Shown here one piece after another: positions 35,913 through 45,196 of a stretch of 64,000 nt of DNA. The DNA comes from Hyphomicrobiaceae bacterium. GTDB lineage: Bacteria > Pseudomonadota > Alphaproteobacteria > Rhizobiales > Hyphomicrobiaceae. The stretch's first letter is position 1, and every line of letters begins with the position of its first letter. The notes below the pieces were generated by a model that saw nothing but the letters and a program-made list of their open reading frames with translations, made no database searches and was not told the origin of the DNA. The stretch spans positions 401,001 through 465,000 of the forward strand of contig JALHMB010000006.1 in the NCBI GenBank assembly GCA_022844275.1, in the 5' to 3' direction. The position numbers and the translations under genes were made by a program.

Positions 35913-36374
35913 TCAGGCAACGCCAGCGCGGCGGCCATAGATGGTGTGAGCGCGCTCCTCGAATGCTTCGGCAAAGCGCCCGAAAGCCTGCTGGAAAAGG
36001 CCACCGACGAGCATCTGCAGCAGCATCGACTTGAACTCGTAGTCGATGAAGAATTTCACCTCGCAGCCGCCGGGCGTCTCGGAAAAATCCCACTTGTTGA
36101 CGAGGCGCGTGAAGGGACCTTCCACTAGATCCGTGCGCAAAGTCGGGACGGTCTCGTCGAGCGTCACACGGCTGGTGAAGGTTTCCTTGAGGCCCTTGTA
36201 GCCGACGTCCATCACGGCAACTAGCGCTTGCTGATCGCCCTCATCATTGCGCGAGAGCACGCGCAGGCCCTCGCAGAGCGGCAGGAACTCGGGATAGCGC
36301 TCGACGTCGGCGACGAGAGCAAACATCTCCTGCGGCGTGAATGGCACCTGCCGGCGGGTCTCGAATGAGGGCAT
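35913..36374 (-). CDS. ratA: RatA/Coq10-type START-domain protein
   Basis: A 153-residue START-like lipid-binding protein (polyketide cyclase/Coq10 family). Characteristic parts are PFTPQEMFALVADVERYPEFLPLC at the N-terminus and GPFTRLVNKWDFSETPGGCEVKFFIDYEFKS in the second half. In mitochondria and alphaproteobacteria this family binds ubiquinone; the name RatA (ribosome-associated toxin) comes from E. coli. It lies 10 bases downstream of lipA on the same strand, a conserved pairing. The start is the ATG at 36374 (MPSFETRRQVPFTPQ). Confidence 0.88.
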   Translation of the reverse strand: MPSFETRRQVPFTPQEMFALVADVERYPEFLPLCEGLRVLSRNDEGDQQALVAVMDVGYKGLKETFTSRVTLDETVPTLRTDLVEGPFTRLVNKWDFSETPGGCEVKFFIDYEFKSMLLQMLVGGLFQQAFGRFAEAFEERAHTIYGRRAGVA

Positions 36375-36384
36375 GAGGCGCTGC

Positions 36385-37347
36385 TTACTCTGCCGCAGCG
36401 GCACGCGCCGCCTGAAGACGCGCGAAGTCGGCATCCGCGTGATAGCTCGAGCGCGTCAGTGGGCTCGAAGAGACCAGCAGGAAGCCCTTCGACTGGGCCG
36501 TGCGCTTGTAGCTCTCGAACTCGTCGGGTGTGACGAAGCGCTTCACCTCGGCGTGCTTGCGCGTCGGCTGGAGGTACTGGCCAATGGTGAGGAAATCGAC
36601 GTCGGCGGTCCGGAGATCATCCATGAGCTGAAGCACGGCTTCGCGCTCCTCCCCAAGCCCGACCATGATGCCGGACTTCGTGAAGATGGTCGGGTCCAGC
36701 TCCTTGGCGCGCTGCAGAATGCGCAGCGAATGGAAGTAGCGCGCACCGGGGCGGATGCGCGGATAGAGGCCGGGCACCGTCTCCAGATTGTGGTTGAACA
36801 CATCAGGGCGCGCCTTGATGACCACTTCGAGGGCACCATCCTTGCGCAGGAAGTCCGGCGTGAGCACCTCGATGGTCGTTGTCGGCGCGAGCTTGCGGAT
36901 CCAGCCGATGACCTCGGCGAAATGCTGGGCGCCACCATCGGGCAGGTCATCACGATCGACGGATGTGATGACGACGTGGTTGAGCCCGAGCTTCGCCACG
37001 GCCTCGCCGACATTGCGCGGCTCGTCGGGATTGAGGGGATTGGGCTTGCCGGTCGCGACATTGCAGAACGAGCAGGCGCGCGTACAGGTGTCCCCCATTA
37101 TCATCATGGTGGCGTGGCGCTGGCTCCAGCACTCGCCGATGTTCGGACAGCCGGCTTCTTCGCAGACCGTATGCAGGCCGTGCTGCCGCACGATATTGCG
37201 CGTCTCGGTATAGACTGGCGAGCCCGGGGCCTTGACGCGGATCCAATCGGGCTTGCGCAGGACGGGCGTATCCGGCCGCGCAGCCTTTTCTGGGTGGCGG
37301 GCGGCACCTGTCCGCTTGCCCCCTGTCATGTCCAGAACCGTAACCAT
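36385..37347 (-). CDS. lipA: Lipoyl synthase
   Basis: A 320-residue radical-SAM enzyme that inserts two sulfurs into octanoyl groups on the E2 and H proteins. The auxiliary cluster ligands are in the N-terminal [12 protein letters not shown] (CxxxxCxxxxxC), the SAM cluster is CTRACSFC, and the C-terminus has the RSSYHAD motif with the cluster-ligating serine. Full length. ratA follows after 10 bases. Two starts are possible (37347, or six codons later); the first has AAGGG upstream. Confidence 0.96.
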   Translation of the reverse strand: MVTVLDMTGGKRTGAARHPEKAARPDTPVLRKPDWIRVKAPGSPVYTETRNIVRQHGLHTVCEEAGCPNIGECWSQRHATMMIMGDTCTRACSFCNVATGKPNPLNPDEPRNVGEAVAKLGLNHVVITSVDRDDLPDGGAQHFAEVIGWIRKLAPTTTIEVLTPDFLRKDGALEVVIKARPDVFNHNLETVPGLYPRIRPGARYFHSLRILQRAKELDPTIFTKSGIMVGLGEEREAVLQLMDDLRTADVDFLTIGQYLQPTRKHAEVKRFVTPDEFESYKRTAQSKGFLLVSSSPLTRSSYHADADFARLQAARAAAAE

Positions 37348-37441
37348 GAGCCCTTACTTGCTCTCTCTGCGCCCACTCAACAAGAGGGGCGGGGCCGACG
37401 TCGGCACCCGCCCGGAAATTACACGATCTGTCAGCGCGTTG

Positions 37442-37693
37442 CTAGCTTATGAGGCGTGCGATCAGGATGACCACGATGGCGCCTATGGCGGCCGTGATGA
37501 TCTGATTCACGATGGGATTGCCGAGGTTGATGTTGATTTTGGCCGCATTCAACAGCCAGCCGCCCACGACGCTGCCAATGACGCCGGCGATGATGTACCC
37601 GAGCAAGCCCCAAGGTCCACCGACGACGAGGCTGGCGAGCCAGCCCGCGATGGCACCCACGATTATCATGACGACAATTGCAGCAGCGTCCAT
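37442..37693 (-). CDS. GlsB/YeaQ/YmgE-type small membrane protein
   Basis: An 83-residue hydrophobic protein with three short membrane segments rich in glycine (IIVGAIAGWLASLVVGG, LLGYIIAGVIGSVVGGWLL, and a C-terminal AAIGAIVVILIARLI). This is the transglycosylase-associated / GlsB family, linked to envelope and acid or osmotic stress, with no known enzyme activity. It is full length for the family. It lies between lipA and an MFS gene, all leftward, with gaps of about 95 and 165 bases. Confidence 0.88.
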   Translation of the reverse strand: MDAAAIVVMIIVGAIAGWLASLVVGGPWGLLGYIIAGVIGSVVGGWLLNAAKININLGNPIVNQIITAAIGAIVVILIARLIS

Positions 37694-37858
37694 ATCCCGA
37701 TCCTTCCCATTGTGCGCCGCCCGGCGCGCGGGCGGACCATCCGAACGATCTCACGCCAACCTGCGTCGGTGATTCTGACCTGAGTCGCCTGGGTTGTCGA
37801 TAGGACGTACGTCGAGGCAACTTATTGATGCAGCGCACAATAAATTGAACGGCGGATG

Positions 37859-39037
37859 CTAATTGTCAGCCTTCGGCCGGTAGACCCAGACGGCGGCAGT
37901 CACCGTGAGCGTGATGACAAGAATTCCGAGCGACCAAGCCCCCATACTGCCTTTGAAGATCGGGAACGTGAGGTAGACGAGAACGCCGCCCGTGAGCTGC
38001 GAGGCAAAGCCGAAAACAGAGGATGCAAAACCGGCAATCTCCCGGTGCGGGTCGATGATCATGCTGACCGAGTTCGACATCACGACCAGGAAGGCCGCGT
38101 TGTAGATCAGCATGAGAGCGGCAAATGAGATGAGCGATAGCGTTCCGGTGTGCGTCAGAACGGCAATCAGCACAGCTACGACCGCCAGGGAGCTGGACGC
38201 TAACCGCGTCGCAGCCATGACGCCGAGTCGGGCGATGAGGAGTGCATTCAAATACTGGCCGATAACGATGCCGCTGCCGGTCACGGCGAAGAGAAGCGTG
38301 AAGGCAGCGCCCTCGATGCCGAAAGCGCCCCTATAGAGCCGCGGCGCATTCGCGACATACGTGAGAATGGCGAACGTATTGATCCCCGAGAGCAGGATGA
38401 AATACCGCGATTGATGGTTGCTGAAGACACGCACGAACGACGCGAGCAAACGCGAGGGCTGTATGGCCGTCGGATCCGGGCTTGTATTCGTCTCGTCGAT
38501 GCGGATCACGACCATGGCTGCCAGCATGATGCCGTAGAACGCCATGCCGACGAAAATGCCCTGCCAGTCACCCAGCAGGACGAGGCCGTAGCCCACCATC
38601 GGCGCCATGATCGGCCCGAGCGAAATGATCGAGGTCGCGAAAGCCATGGTTCGCGCGAGCTCAGTGCCTGAGTGCACGTCCCGCAGAATGGCGCGGGCGA
38701 TCACCGCGCCGCAGGCACTGCCGAAACCCTGAAGCGCGCGCCCCCAGAGCATCGTCGTAATGCTGCCTGCAAACACCGCAATGACAGCGCCGGTAATGTA
38801 GAGCGATACGCCCACCAGGATGACCGGCTTGCGGCCATAAGCATCGGATGCCGGGCCGAAGAAGAGCTGGCCAAAGGCCGAGCAGAATAGAAAGACCGGG
38901 ATGATCGCCTGCACTTCCTCGATGGGCACACCGAAGCTGCGCTCCATCGACCAGAAGGCGGGAAGGGTGATGTCGTTCGAGAAGGCGTTCAGGGCCAGCA
39001 AAAGCCCCGTGAACAACACCAGAAATGCGCGCGACAT
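37859..39037 (-). CDS. MFS transporter, Bcr/CflA-like drug efflux type
   Basis: A 392-residue major facilitator protein with 12 predicted helices. The N-terminal DITLPAFWSMERSFGVP and the loop FFGPASDAYGRKPVILVG (motif A) together with LQGFGSACGAVIARAILRD (the motif C region, antiporter-like) match the DHA1 Bcr/CflA branch. It is likely a proton-driven exporter; the substrate is unknown. Confidence 0.88.
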   Translation of the reverse strand: MSRAFLVLFTGLLLALNAFSNDITLPAFWSMERSFGVPIEEVQAIIPVFLFCSAFGQLFFGPASDAYGRKPVILVGVSLYITGAVIAVFAGSITTMLWGRALQGFGSACGAVIARAILRDVHSGTELARTMAFATSIISLGPIMAPMVGYGLVLLGDWQGIFVGMAFYGIMLAAMVVIRIDETNTSPDPTAIQPSRLLASFVRVFSNHQSRYFILLSGINTFAILTYVANAPRLYRGAFGIEGAAFTLLFAVTGSGIVIGQYLNALLIARLGVMAATRLASSSLAVVAVLIAVLTHTGTLSLISFAALMLIYNAAFLVVMSNSVSMIIDPHREIAGFASSVFGFASQLTGGVLVYLTFPIFKGSMGAWSLGILVITLTVTAAVWVYRPKADN

Positions 39038-39274
39038 GCCGGTGGCCCCCGAGCCTACGTCAGCTGTTCATAAATCGCTGGGAGCGTGCACGGACGGCCA
39101 CCCGCCGCGCCAGTGTATATGTGGCGCAGCAAACGGCGGCCACAGGACGTTTTCGCACAGGGTTGCGGGGCAGTGTGCCTAATCGGGGTATTTGCCACGG
39201 CAGCTTTCTGTCCGTGCGAGGGCCGGGTATATTGTCCGTATAAGCGCTCTCAAAGAAGAAGCATGAGGTACACG

Positions 39275-40885
39275 ATGGCCAAGGCCCTTCCCGCCAGGAC
39301 GGTGAAGACGATGCTATCCGATGGCGAGGAAATCGCGCTCCTCGACGTGCGCGAGACGGGACAGTACGCCGACGGGCATCCGTTCTTCGCCGTGCCCCTG
39401 GCCTACAGCCGGCTGGAAATGGAAATCGAACGGCTAGTGCCCCGCCGCAGTGTTCGCGTGGTGCTGATGGATGACGGCGATGGCGTCGCAGAGCGCGCCG
39501 CTAAGCGCGCCGAAGGTCTCGGCTTTACCGACGTCGCGATCATGGAAGGTGGTGCACCCGCGTGGAAGGCTGCGGGTTTCACGCTCTTCGATGGGGTGAA
39601 CCTCCCGTCCAAGACCTTCGGCGAGCTCGTCGAGATCGAGCGGCACACGCCGCGCATCAGCGCCGATGATCTGGTCGCCATGCAGAAGCGCGGCGACGAT
39701 CTCGTCATCGTCGACGGCCGCACGTGGGCCGAGTACCAGAAGTTCAACATCCCCGGCGGCATAAGCTGCCCGAATGGCGAGCTGCCACTACGCATCGACG
39801 CGATCGCGCCGGATCCGAAGACCCGCATCGTCGTCAACTGCGCGGGCCGCACGCGCTCGATCATCGGCGCGCAGACGCTCATCGATCTCGGTGTGCCGAA
39901 TGAGGTCGTGGCGCTGGAGAACGGCACGCAAGGCTGGTTCCTCGCCGGCTACGAGGTCCAGCGTGGCGCATCGAAGAAGTACCCACAGCCGTCACTCAGT
40001 GCGGAGAAGCTCGCCGAGCGCCGCAGACGTGCCGCCACCCACGCGGCCAGATGTGGCGTGCACGCCGTCACCACATCGGACGTACGCGCCTGGCTCGCCG
40101 ACCCGCGGCGCACGACCTACCTTCTCGACGTACGCACGGCCGAGGAAGTTGCGGCTCAGCCTGTCGCCGGCTTCGTGCATGCGCCGGGCGGTCAGCTTCA
40201 GCAGGCGACGGACCAGTGGGTCGGCGTCAAGGGCGGGCGCATCGTGCTGCTCGATGGCGAGGGCATCCGGGCGCCTATGGTGGCGGCTTGGCTGCGACAG
40301 CTCGGTCACGAGGCTTGCGTGCTCGAAGACCGCGAGAATGCCGCCGCAATCAGCGCAGCCATTCCCGCGGACCGTTGGCCGCGTGGCCCTGAAATGCTGA
40401 AGGCACGAGCTACGGAACTCCATGTCGTCACGCCACAGGGGCTCTCGGCGCTGCTCTGGTCGGGTGGCGGCGTCGCGCTCGATCTGCGCTCGAGCCAGGA
40501 CTACCGCGACGGACACATTCCAGGCTCGGTGTGGGCCTCGCGCCCAAGGCTCGCGAAGAGCGTGCCGGATGTTGCCCAGCCCGTGATCCTTATCGCGGAC
40601 AGCCCGGAGATGGCGGCCGCCGCGAGCCTCGACCTTACCGAGCTTGGCGCACGCGAGATCTCCAAACTCGCCGGCGGCGCCAAGGCGTGGCAAGCGGACG
40701 GCCAGAAAATGAACACGACGCCCGATAGCCCGCCCGACCAGGACCGGATCGACTTCGTGTTTCATACGCACCAGCGTCATGACGGAAACGTCGAGGCAGC
40801 TCGCGCGTATCTGGCGTGGGAGGTCGATCTCGTCGCTCGCCTGGACGACCAGGAGCGCGGCGTCTTCCGCATTGCCGGCCACTGA
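39275..40885 (+). CDS. Four-domain rhodanese-related sulfurtransferase
   Basis: A 536-residue protein made of four tandem rhodanese domains (about 1-105, 125-230, 265-365 and 380-475) plus a C-terminal tail (FVFHTHQRHDGNVEAARAYL). Only the second has the active-site loop with cysteine: NCAGRTRSI, Cys189. The others read MDDGDG, LDGEGIR and IADSPEM at the same place and are presumably structural. It may pass sulfane sulfur; no target enzyme is adjacent. The ATG at 39275 is preferred because GAGG lies six bases before it; an ATG 12 bases upstream is possible. Confidence 0.85.
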   Translation: MAKALPARTVKTMLSDGEEIALLDVRETGQYADGHPFFAVPLAYSRLEMEIERLVPRRSVRVVLMDDGDGVAERAAKRAEGLGFTDVAIMEGGAPAWKAAGFTLFDGVNLPSKTFGELVEIERHTPRISADDLVAMQKRGDDLVIVDGRTWAEYQKFNIPGGISCPNGELPLRIDAIAPDPKTRIVVNCAGRTRSIIGAQTLIDLGVPNEVVALENGTQGWFLAGYEVQRGASKKYPQPSLSAEKLAERRRRAATHAARCGVHAVTTSDVRAWLADPRRTTYLLDVRTAEEVAAQPVAGFVHAPGGQLQQATDQWVGVKGGRIVLLDGEGIRAPMVAAWLRQLGHEACVLEDRENAAAISAAIPADRWPRGPEMLKARATELHVVTPQGLSALLWSGGGVALDLRSSQDYRDGHIPGSVWASRPRLAKSVPDVAQPVILIADSPEMAAAASLDLTELGAREISKLAGGAKAWQADGQKMNTTPDSPPDQDRIDFVFHTHQRHDGNVEAARAYLAWEVDLVARLDDQERGVFRIAGH

Positions 40886-41053
40886 GACAGACGGGACAGA
40901 GCGCGGACGGCACCTTGCAGAGTGGGGGGCGGAAGCGCCACTTGTTCCGCATTCGCGCGTGTGCTGAATTGTTCTTGACGGCCGCGCCTTTGGCCGGCAA
41001 TGGGCACACAGCACGGGGGACCACGGGACACTGGGGCCAGGAGTTGGACTGTC

Positions 41054-42067
41054 ATGCGCTACGACGAGCAGGATCGCGAGAGCAGCAACGTCGAGGATCG
41101 GCGCGGACAGGGCGGAGGTGGTGGTTTCCGTTTCCCCGGCGGCGGCGGACGCGGCATCCAGATCCCGATGGGACGCGGCGGTGGTTTCAGCATCACGACG
41201 CTGCTGATCATCGGCGCGATCATGCTGCTGTTCGGACTCAATCCGCTTGATCTGCTGCGCGGCGGCGGTGGTGGCTTCAGCTTCCCTGATATGCCGCAGA
41301 ACCAGCGCGTCGATCGTCCCGGCGGCGGCTCGAACCCCTTCGACATTCCGGGCCTTCCGGGCAGCCGTGAAGGCAGGCCTCCGCAGCAGCCCGGGCAACC
41401 GACGCAGCGGGCGGCAAAGCCCGACGACGAGGCTGCCCGCTTCGTGCGCCGCGTTCTCGCGGACACCGAGGATGTCTGGAACCGCATCTTCCAGTCGTTC
41501 GGCCGCAAATACGAAGAGCCGCGGCTCGTCATGTTCTCGGACGGAACCAACTCGGCGTGCGGCCAAGGCGTTGCGCAGATGGGGCCGTTCTATTGCCCGC
41601 TCGACAAGAAGGTCTACATCGACCTCTCGTTTTTCAACGAGCTGGACAGGCGGTTCGGCGCGCCGGGTGACTTCGCGCAGGCCTACGTGATCTCGCACGA
41701 GGTCGGCCATCACGTGCAGAACCTGCTCGGCATTGCCGGCAAGGTGCAGGAGGCCAAGCAGCGTATCTCTGAGCGGCAGGCCAACGCGCTGCAGGTGCGC
41801 ATGGAGCTGCAGGCGGACTGCCTCGCGGGCGTGTGGGCCTCGGTGAACGATCAGCTCAAGAAGCGCCTCCAGCCCGGCGATATCGAGGAGGGCCTGCGCG
41901 CGGCGGCCGCGATCGGCGACGACATGATCCAGCGCAAGATGCAGGGCCGCGTCGTGCCCGAGGCCTTCACGCACGGCTCGTCCGAGCAGCGCGTGCGCTG
42001 GTTCCGTCGCGGCCTGGAGACGGGCCAGATCCAGCAGTGCGATACGTTCAACGCGAGCGATCTCTAG
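41054..42067 (+). CDS. Putative neutral zinc metallopeptidase (YpfJ family)
   Basis: A 337-residue membrane-anchored protein. A glycine-rich N-terminus ([15 protein letters not shown]) leads to one transmembrane helix ([20 protein letters not shown], about residues 45-64), then a Gly/Pro linker and the peptidase domain with [20 protein letters not shown] and the zinc motif SHEVGHHVQ (HExxH), then [13 protein letters not shown] providing the third ligand. The physiological substrate is unknown for this family. The start is the ATG at 41054 behind GGAG. The last four bases overlap the end of the convergent rfbB gene. Confidence 0.9.
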   Translation: MRYDEQDRESSNVEDRRGQGGGGGFRFPGGGGRGIQIPMGRGGGFSITTLLIIGAIMLLFGLNPLDLLRGGGGGFSFPDMPQNQRVDRPGGGSNPFDIPGLPGSREGRPPQQPGQPTQRAAKPDDEAARFVRRVLADTEDVWNRIFQSFGRKYEEPRLVMFSDGTNSACGQGVAQMGPFYCPLDKKVYIDLSFFNELDRRFGAPGDFAQAYVISHEVGHHVQNLLGIAGKVQEAKQRISERQANALQVRMELQADCLAGVWASVNDQLKKRLQPGDIEEGLRAAAAIGDDMIQRKMQGRVVPEAFTHGSSEQRVRWFRRGLETGQIQQCDTFNASDL

Positions 42068-43113
42068 GTTTTGAGACCGAGCCGCTCGCCGCGATAGACG
42101 CCCTCGCGCAGAGGGCGCCACCAGCTCTCGTTGTCGAGATACCAACGCACGGTGCGTGCGATACCGCTGTCGAAGCTCTTCTCGGCGCGCCAGCCGAGCT
42201 CGACCTCGATCTTCGTCGGATCGATCGCGTAGCGGCGGTCATGACCCGGCCGATCCTGGACGAAAGCCATCAGCTCGCGGCGTGGCCGTGCGGCCGGACG
42301 CAGGCCGTCCAGCAGCTCGCACACCTTCTCGACGACAGCGATGTTCGTGCGCGTAGCGCGGCCACCGATCGCGTACGTCTCACCGATCCGGCCGCGTTCG
42401 AGTACAATCGCGAGCGCCTTCACGTGGTCGTCCACGAATAGCCAGTCGCGCTCGTGCAGCCCGTCGCCATAAATGGGCAGGGGCTTGCCCTCGAGCGCAT
42501 TGATGAGCATGTGCGGGATCAGCTTCTCCGGAAACTGGTAGGGCCCGTAGTTGTTCGAGCAGGTCGTGGTGAGTGTGGGGAGGCCATACGTTGTGTGCCA
42601 CGCACGGACCAGATGATCGGCAGCAGCCTTGCTGGCCGAGTAGGGTGAGCTTGGCGCATAGGGCGTTGCCTCGTTGAATAGGGCATCCGGCGCCGCGCTG
42701 CCGAAGGTCTCGTCCGTCGAGATCTGGAGGAAGCGGAAGGCGCTGCGTTTAGTTTCGGGCAGTCCCTGCCAATAGGCGCGTGCGGCATCGAGCAACGTGT
42801 ATGTGCCGACAATGTTCGTCTCGATGAAACGCGCCGGGCCGTCGATCGAGCGATCCACGTGGCTCTCGGCGGCAAGATGCAGGATCGCATCCGGTGCGGT
42901 ATCGGCGAGGATGGCGTCGAGAGCCGGGCCATCGCAGATATCGGCCTGGATGAACCGGTAGCCGGGCCGGTTGGCGATCGGGTCGAGCGAGCGCAGGTTG
43001 GCCGCATACGTTAGGCAATCGACGTTGACGACTTCGATGCCCCGTTCGACGACGAGATGGCGGCAGAGCGTCGAGCCGATGAAGCCGGCACCCCCGGTGA
43101 CCAAAACTCTCAT
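42064..43113 (-). CDS. rfbB: dTDP-glucose 4,6-dehydratase
   Basis: A 349-residue extended-SDR enzyme making dTDP-4-keto-6-deoxyglucose. Motifs are [17 protein letters not shown] (NAD binding), [21 protein letters not shown] (catalytic Thr-Asp-Glu of the dehydratase), [11 protein letters not shown] (YxxxK), and [14 protein letters not shown]. It is full length. The other rhamnose-pathway genes (rfbA, rfbC, rfbD) are not next to it. The start is the ATG at 43113 ([11 protein letters not shown]) with GGAG close upstream. Its stop overlaps that of the convergent zinc peptidase. Confidence 0.94.
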   Translation of the reverse strand: MRVLVTGGAGFIGSTLCRHLVVERGIEVVNVDCLTYAANLRSLDPIANRPGYRFIQADICDGPALDAILADTAPDAILHLAAESHVDRSIDGPARFIETNIVGTYTLLDAARAYWQGLPETKRSAFRFLQISTDETFGSAAPDALFNEATPYAPSSPYSASKAAADHLVRAWHTTYGLPTLTTTCSNNYGPYQFPEKLIPHMLINALEGKPLPIYGDGLHERDWLFVDDHVKALAIVLERGRIGETYAIGGRATRTNIAVVEKVCELLDGLRPAARPRRELMAFVQDRPGHDRRYAIDPTKIEVELGWRAEKSFDSGIARTVRWYLDNESWWRPLREGVYRGERLGLKT

Positions 43114-43259
43114 GATCTCCGCATCGCATCCCACATTGATGGCGCCGCGCCGGATTACCCTTAATTCCGCCGGCAGGGCTGAATTCCCCTGCTCCGGGCG
43201 TTGCGGCCCTCACTCCAAGCCTCTATGTCTGCCGCAACGGTACGGAACCCGCAAACACA

Positions 43260-44216
43260 ATGTCCAAGCCCCGGCCCAGCCCCGAAACTGCCGCATCAGG
43301 ATCGCCTCCAACCGCGGCGCGCCTCAGCGTCATCGAGAGCGATGGCTTTGCCGACTACCGGCTGATCGACAGCGGCAACGGGCGCAAGCTCGAGCGCTTC
43401 GGCAAGATCATCGTCGATCGGCCCGAACCGCAGGCCCTCTGGCAACCGCGCGCGGACGAGAAGATCTGGGCCGACGCGCACGCCGTCTTCTCCGCCAACG
43501 ACGACGAGGAGAGCGGCCGCTGGCGGACGAACAAGCCGGTACCGGAAAGCTGGCCCGTGCGTCTCGAGAACGCCGTCACGCTCACTTGCCGGCTCAGTGC
43601 CTTCCGTCACCTCGGCATCTTCCCCGAACAGCTTCCGCACTGGCGCTGGATGATTGAGGCCCTGAAGCAACCGAGCGGCGTTGACCGTCCGCGCGTGCTC
43701 AATCTCTTTGCCTATACGGGCGCGGCGACTCTTCTGGCGGCTCACGCCGGTGCAGAGGTCACCCACGTCGATGCCTCGAAGAAAGCGGTCACATGGGCGC
43801 GCGAGAACCAGACGGCTTCTGGTCTCAAGGATGCACCCGTGCGCTGGATGCTGGAGGACGCGCGCAAGTTCGTGCAGCGCGAGGTGCGTCGCGGCAAGCA
43901 GTACGACGTGATCCTCGTCGATCCGCCGAAGTTCGGGCGTGGTCCCAACAACGAGACATGGGATCTTTTCATCGACCTCCCCGACATGCTGCGCAATTGC
44001 GCAGCGCTTCTCAGCGGTCCGCGGAGCGCGCTCGTCCTCACGGCCTATGCCATCCGCGCTTCGGCGCTCATGCTCGACCAGCTCTGCCGCGAGGCACTGG
44101 CCGAAAAGGGCGGCCGTTTCGAGAGCGGCGAACTCGCCATCCGCGAGGAAGACAGCGCGCGCGCCGTGCCGACATCGCTCTTCACGCGCTGGTGCGGCGA
44201 TGACCTCAAGATCTGA
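43260..44216 (+). CDS. Class I SAM-dependent methyltransferase (RlmI/RlmK-like)
   Basis: A 318-residue protein with a Rossmann methyltransferase domain: RVLNLFAYTGAATLLAAHAGAEVTHVDASKKAV (SAM motifs I and II) and ILVDPPKFGRGPNNETWDL, the DPP-K-F motif of rRNA m5C/m2G methyltransferases such as RlmI/RlmKL. It lacks an N-terminal PUA domain; the first 90 residues (DGFADYRLIDSGNGRKLERFG) are a short beta-rich module. The likely target is rRNA. It overlaps the next methyltransferase gene by 17 bases, so the two are translationally coupled. Confidence 0.86.
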   Translation: MSKPRPSPETAASGSPPTAARLSVIESDGFADYRLIDSGNGRKLERFGKIIVDRPEPQALWQPRADEKIWADAHAVFSANDDEESGRWRTNKPVPESWPVRLENAVTLTCRLSAFRHLGIFPEQLPHWRWMIEALKQPSGVDRPRVLNLFAYTGAATLLAAHAGAEVTHVDASKKAVTWARENQTASGLKDAPVRWMLEDARKFVQREVRRGKQYDVILVDPPKFGRGPNNETWDLFIDLPDMLRNCAALLSGPRSALVLTAYAIRASALMLDQLCREALAEKGGRFESGELAIREEDSARAVPTSLFTRWCGDDLKI

Positions 44217-45039
44217 TCGCGGCCCGCCGCCGGCTTCGCGCGTCATCACCAGTCTGACGAACGACCGCGTCAAGCTCATCCGCTCGCTCGACATGCGCAA
44301 GGCGCGGCGCGAGACGGGTCTGTTCGTCGCCGAGGGCGCGTCGGTGCTCATGACCGCGCGCGAAAATGGCTGGCGGCCGCGGATACTCGCTCATGGTGCG
44401 GAAGCGCGCGAGAGCCGCGCGCATCGTGAGCTCATCGACTGGGCGCTTCGTGAGGGCACGGAAGGCCTCGAAGTCTCACACGCCGTGCTGGAGAAGCTCG
44501 CCGCGAAGGAGAACCCGCAAAATCTCATGGGCGTCTTCGAGCAGCGCTGGTGCGCGCTGCCGGAGATTGAGTCACTCGCGAAATCGGCGTTGTGGGTGGC
44601 CCTCGACGAAATCCGCGACCCGGGCAATCTTGGCACGATTATCCGCACGGTCGATGCCGTAGGCGCTGACGGCATCATCCTCATCGGCAACTGCTGCGAC
44701 CCCTATCAGCGCGAGGCCGTGCGCGCGACCATGGGTTCGCTGTTCGCCGTGCCGCTGGTGAAAGTCGAGCGAGCGACGTTCGTCGGTTGGGCGAAGGCCT
44801 GGCCGGGCGATCGCATCGGCACGCATCTCGACGCGACGGCCGATTTCCGCGACGGGAACTACACGGGTCCGACCTTGCTGGTGATGGGCCGCGAAGGCCC
44901 CGGCATGTCCGACGAGGTGGCCGCTGTCTGCAACCGCCTCGTGAAGATCCCGATGGCCGGCAAGCTCGACTCGCTCAATCTCGCCGTCGCGACAGCACTC
45001 ATGCTCTATGAGATCAAGCGGCCGCAGCTGAAGCTCTAA
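44200..45039 (+). CDS. TrmH-family (SpoU) RNA 2'-O-methyltransferase
   Basis: A 279-residue SPOUT enzyme. The N-terminal substrate-binding part (SLTNDRVKLIRSLDMRKARRETGLFVAEG) is followed by the knotted catalytic domain with three SpoU motifs: EIRDPGNLGTIIRTVDAVGADG, LLVMGREGPGMSDE, and KIPMAGKLDSLNLAVATALMLYE. It methylates a ribose in rRNA or tRNA; the site cannot be told. The start is the ATG at 44200, inside the end of the preceding methyltransferase gene. A palindromic repeat follows the stop. Confidence 0.92.
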   Translation: MTSRSDRGPPPASRVITSLTNDRVKLIRSLDMRKARRETGLFVAEGASVLMTARENGWRPRILAHGAEARESRAHRELIDWALREGTEGLEVSHAVLEKLAAKENPQNLMGVFEQRWCALPEIESLAKSALWVALDEIRDPGNLGTIIRTVDAVGADGIILIGNCCDPYQREAVRATMGSLFAVPLVKVERATFVGWAKAWPGDRIGTHLDATADFRDGNYTGPTLLVMGREGPGMSDEVAAVCNRLVKIPMAGKLDSLNLAVATALMLYEIKRPQLKL

Positions 45040-45044
45040 CTTCC

Positions 45045-45158
45045 CCCTCTCCCCGCTCGCGGGGAGAGGGCTGGGGTTGAGGGGCGGCCCATGTGCCGAC
45101 GTCAGCATTTGCCGCCGCCCCTCATCCTAACCTTCTCCCCGTAAGGACGGGGAGAAGG
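45045..45158. repeat. GC-rich palindromic repeat, second full copy
   Basis: First hairpin CCCTCTCCCCGC (45045-45056) with GCGGGGAGAGGG (45059-45070); last hairpin CCTTCTCCCCG (45131-45141) with CGGGGAGAAGG (45148-45158), loop TAAGGA. The layout and both stems match the copy at 23504-23618, and the middle differs. It also lies between two convergent genes. Confidence 0.85.
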
Positions 45159-45196
45159 GATAAGTGGTGCCTGCCGTGAGCTTCAACGGCTACAAC

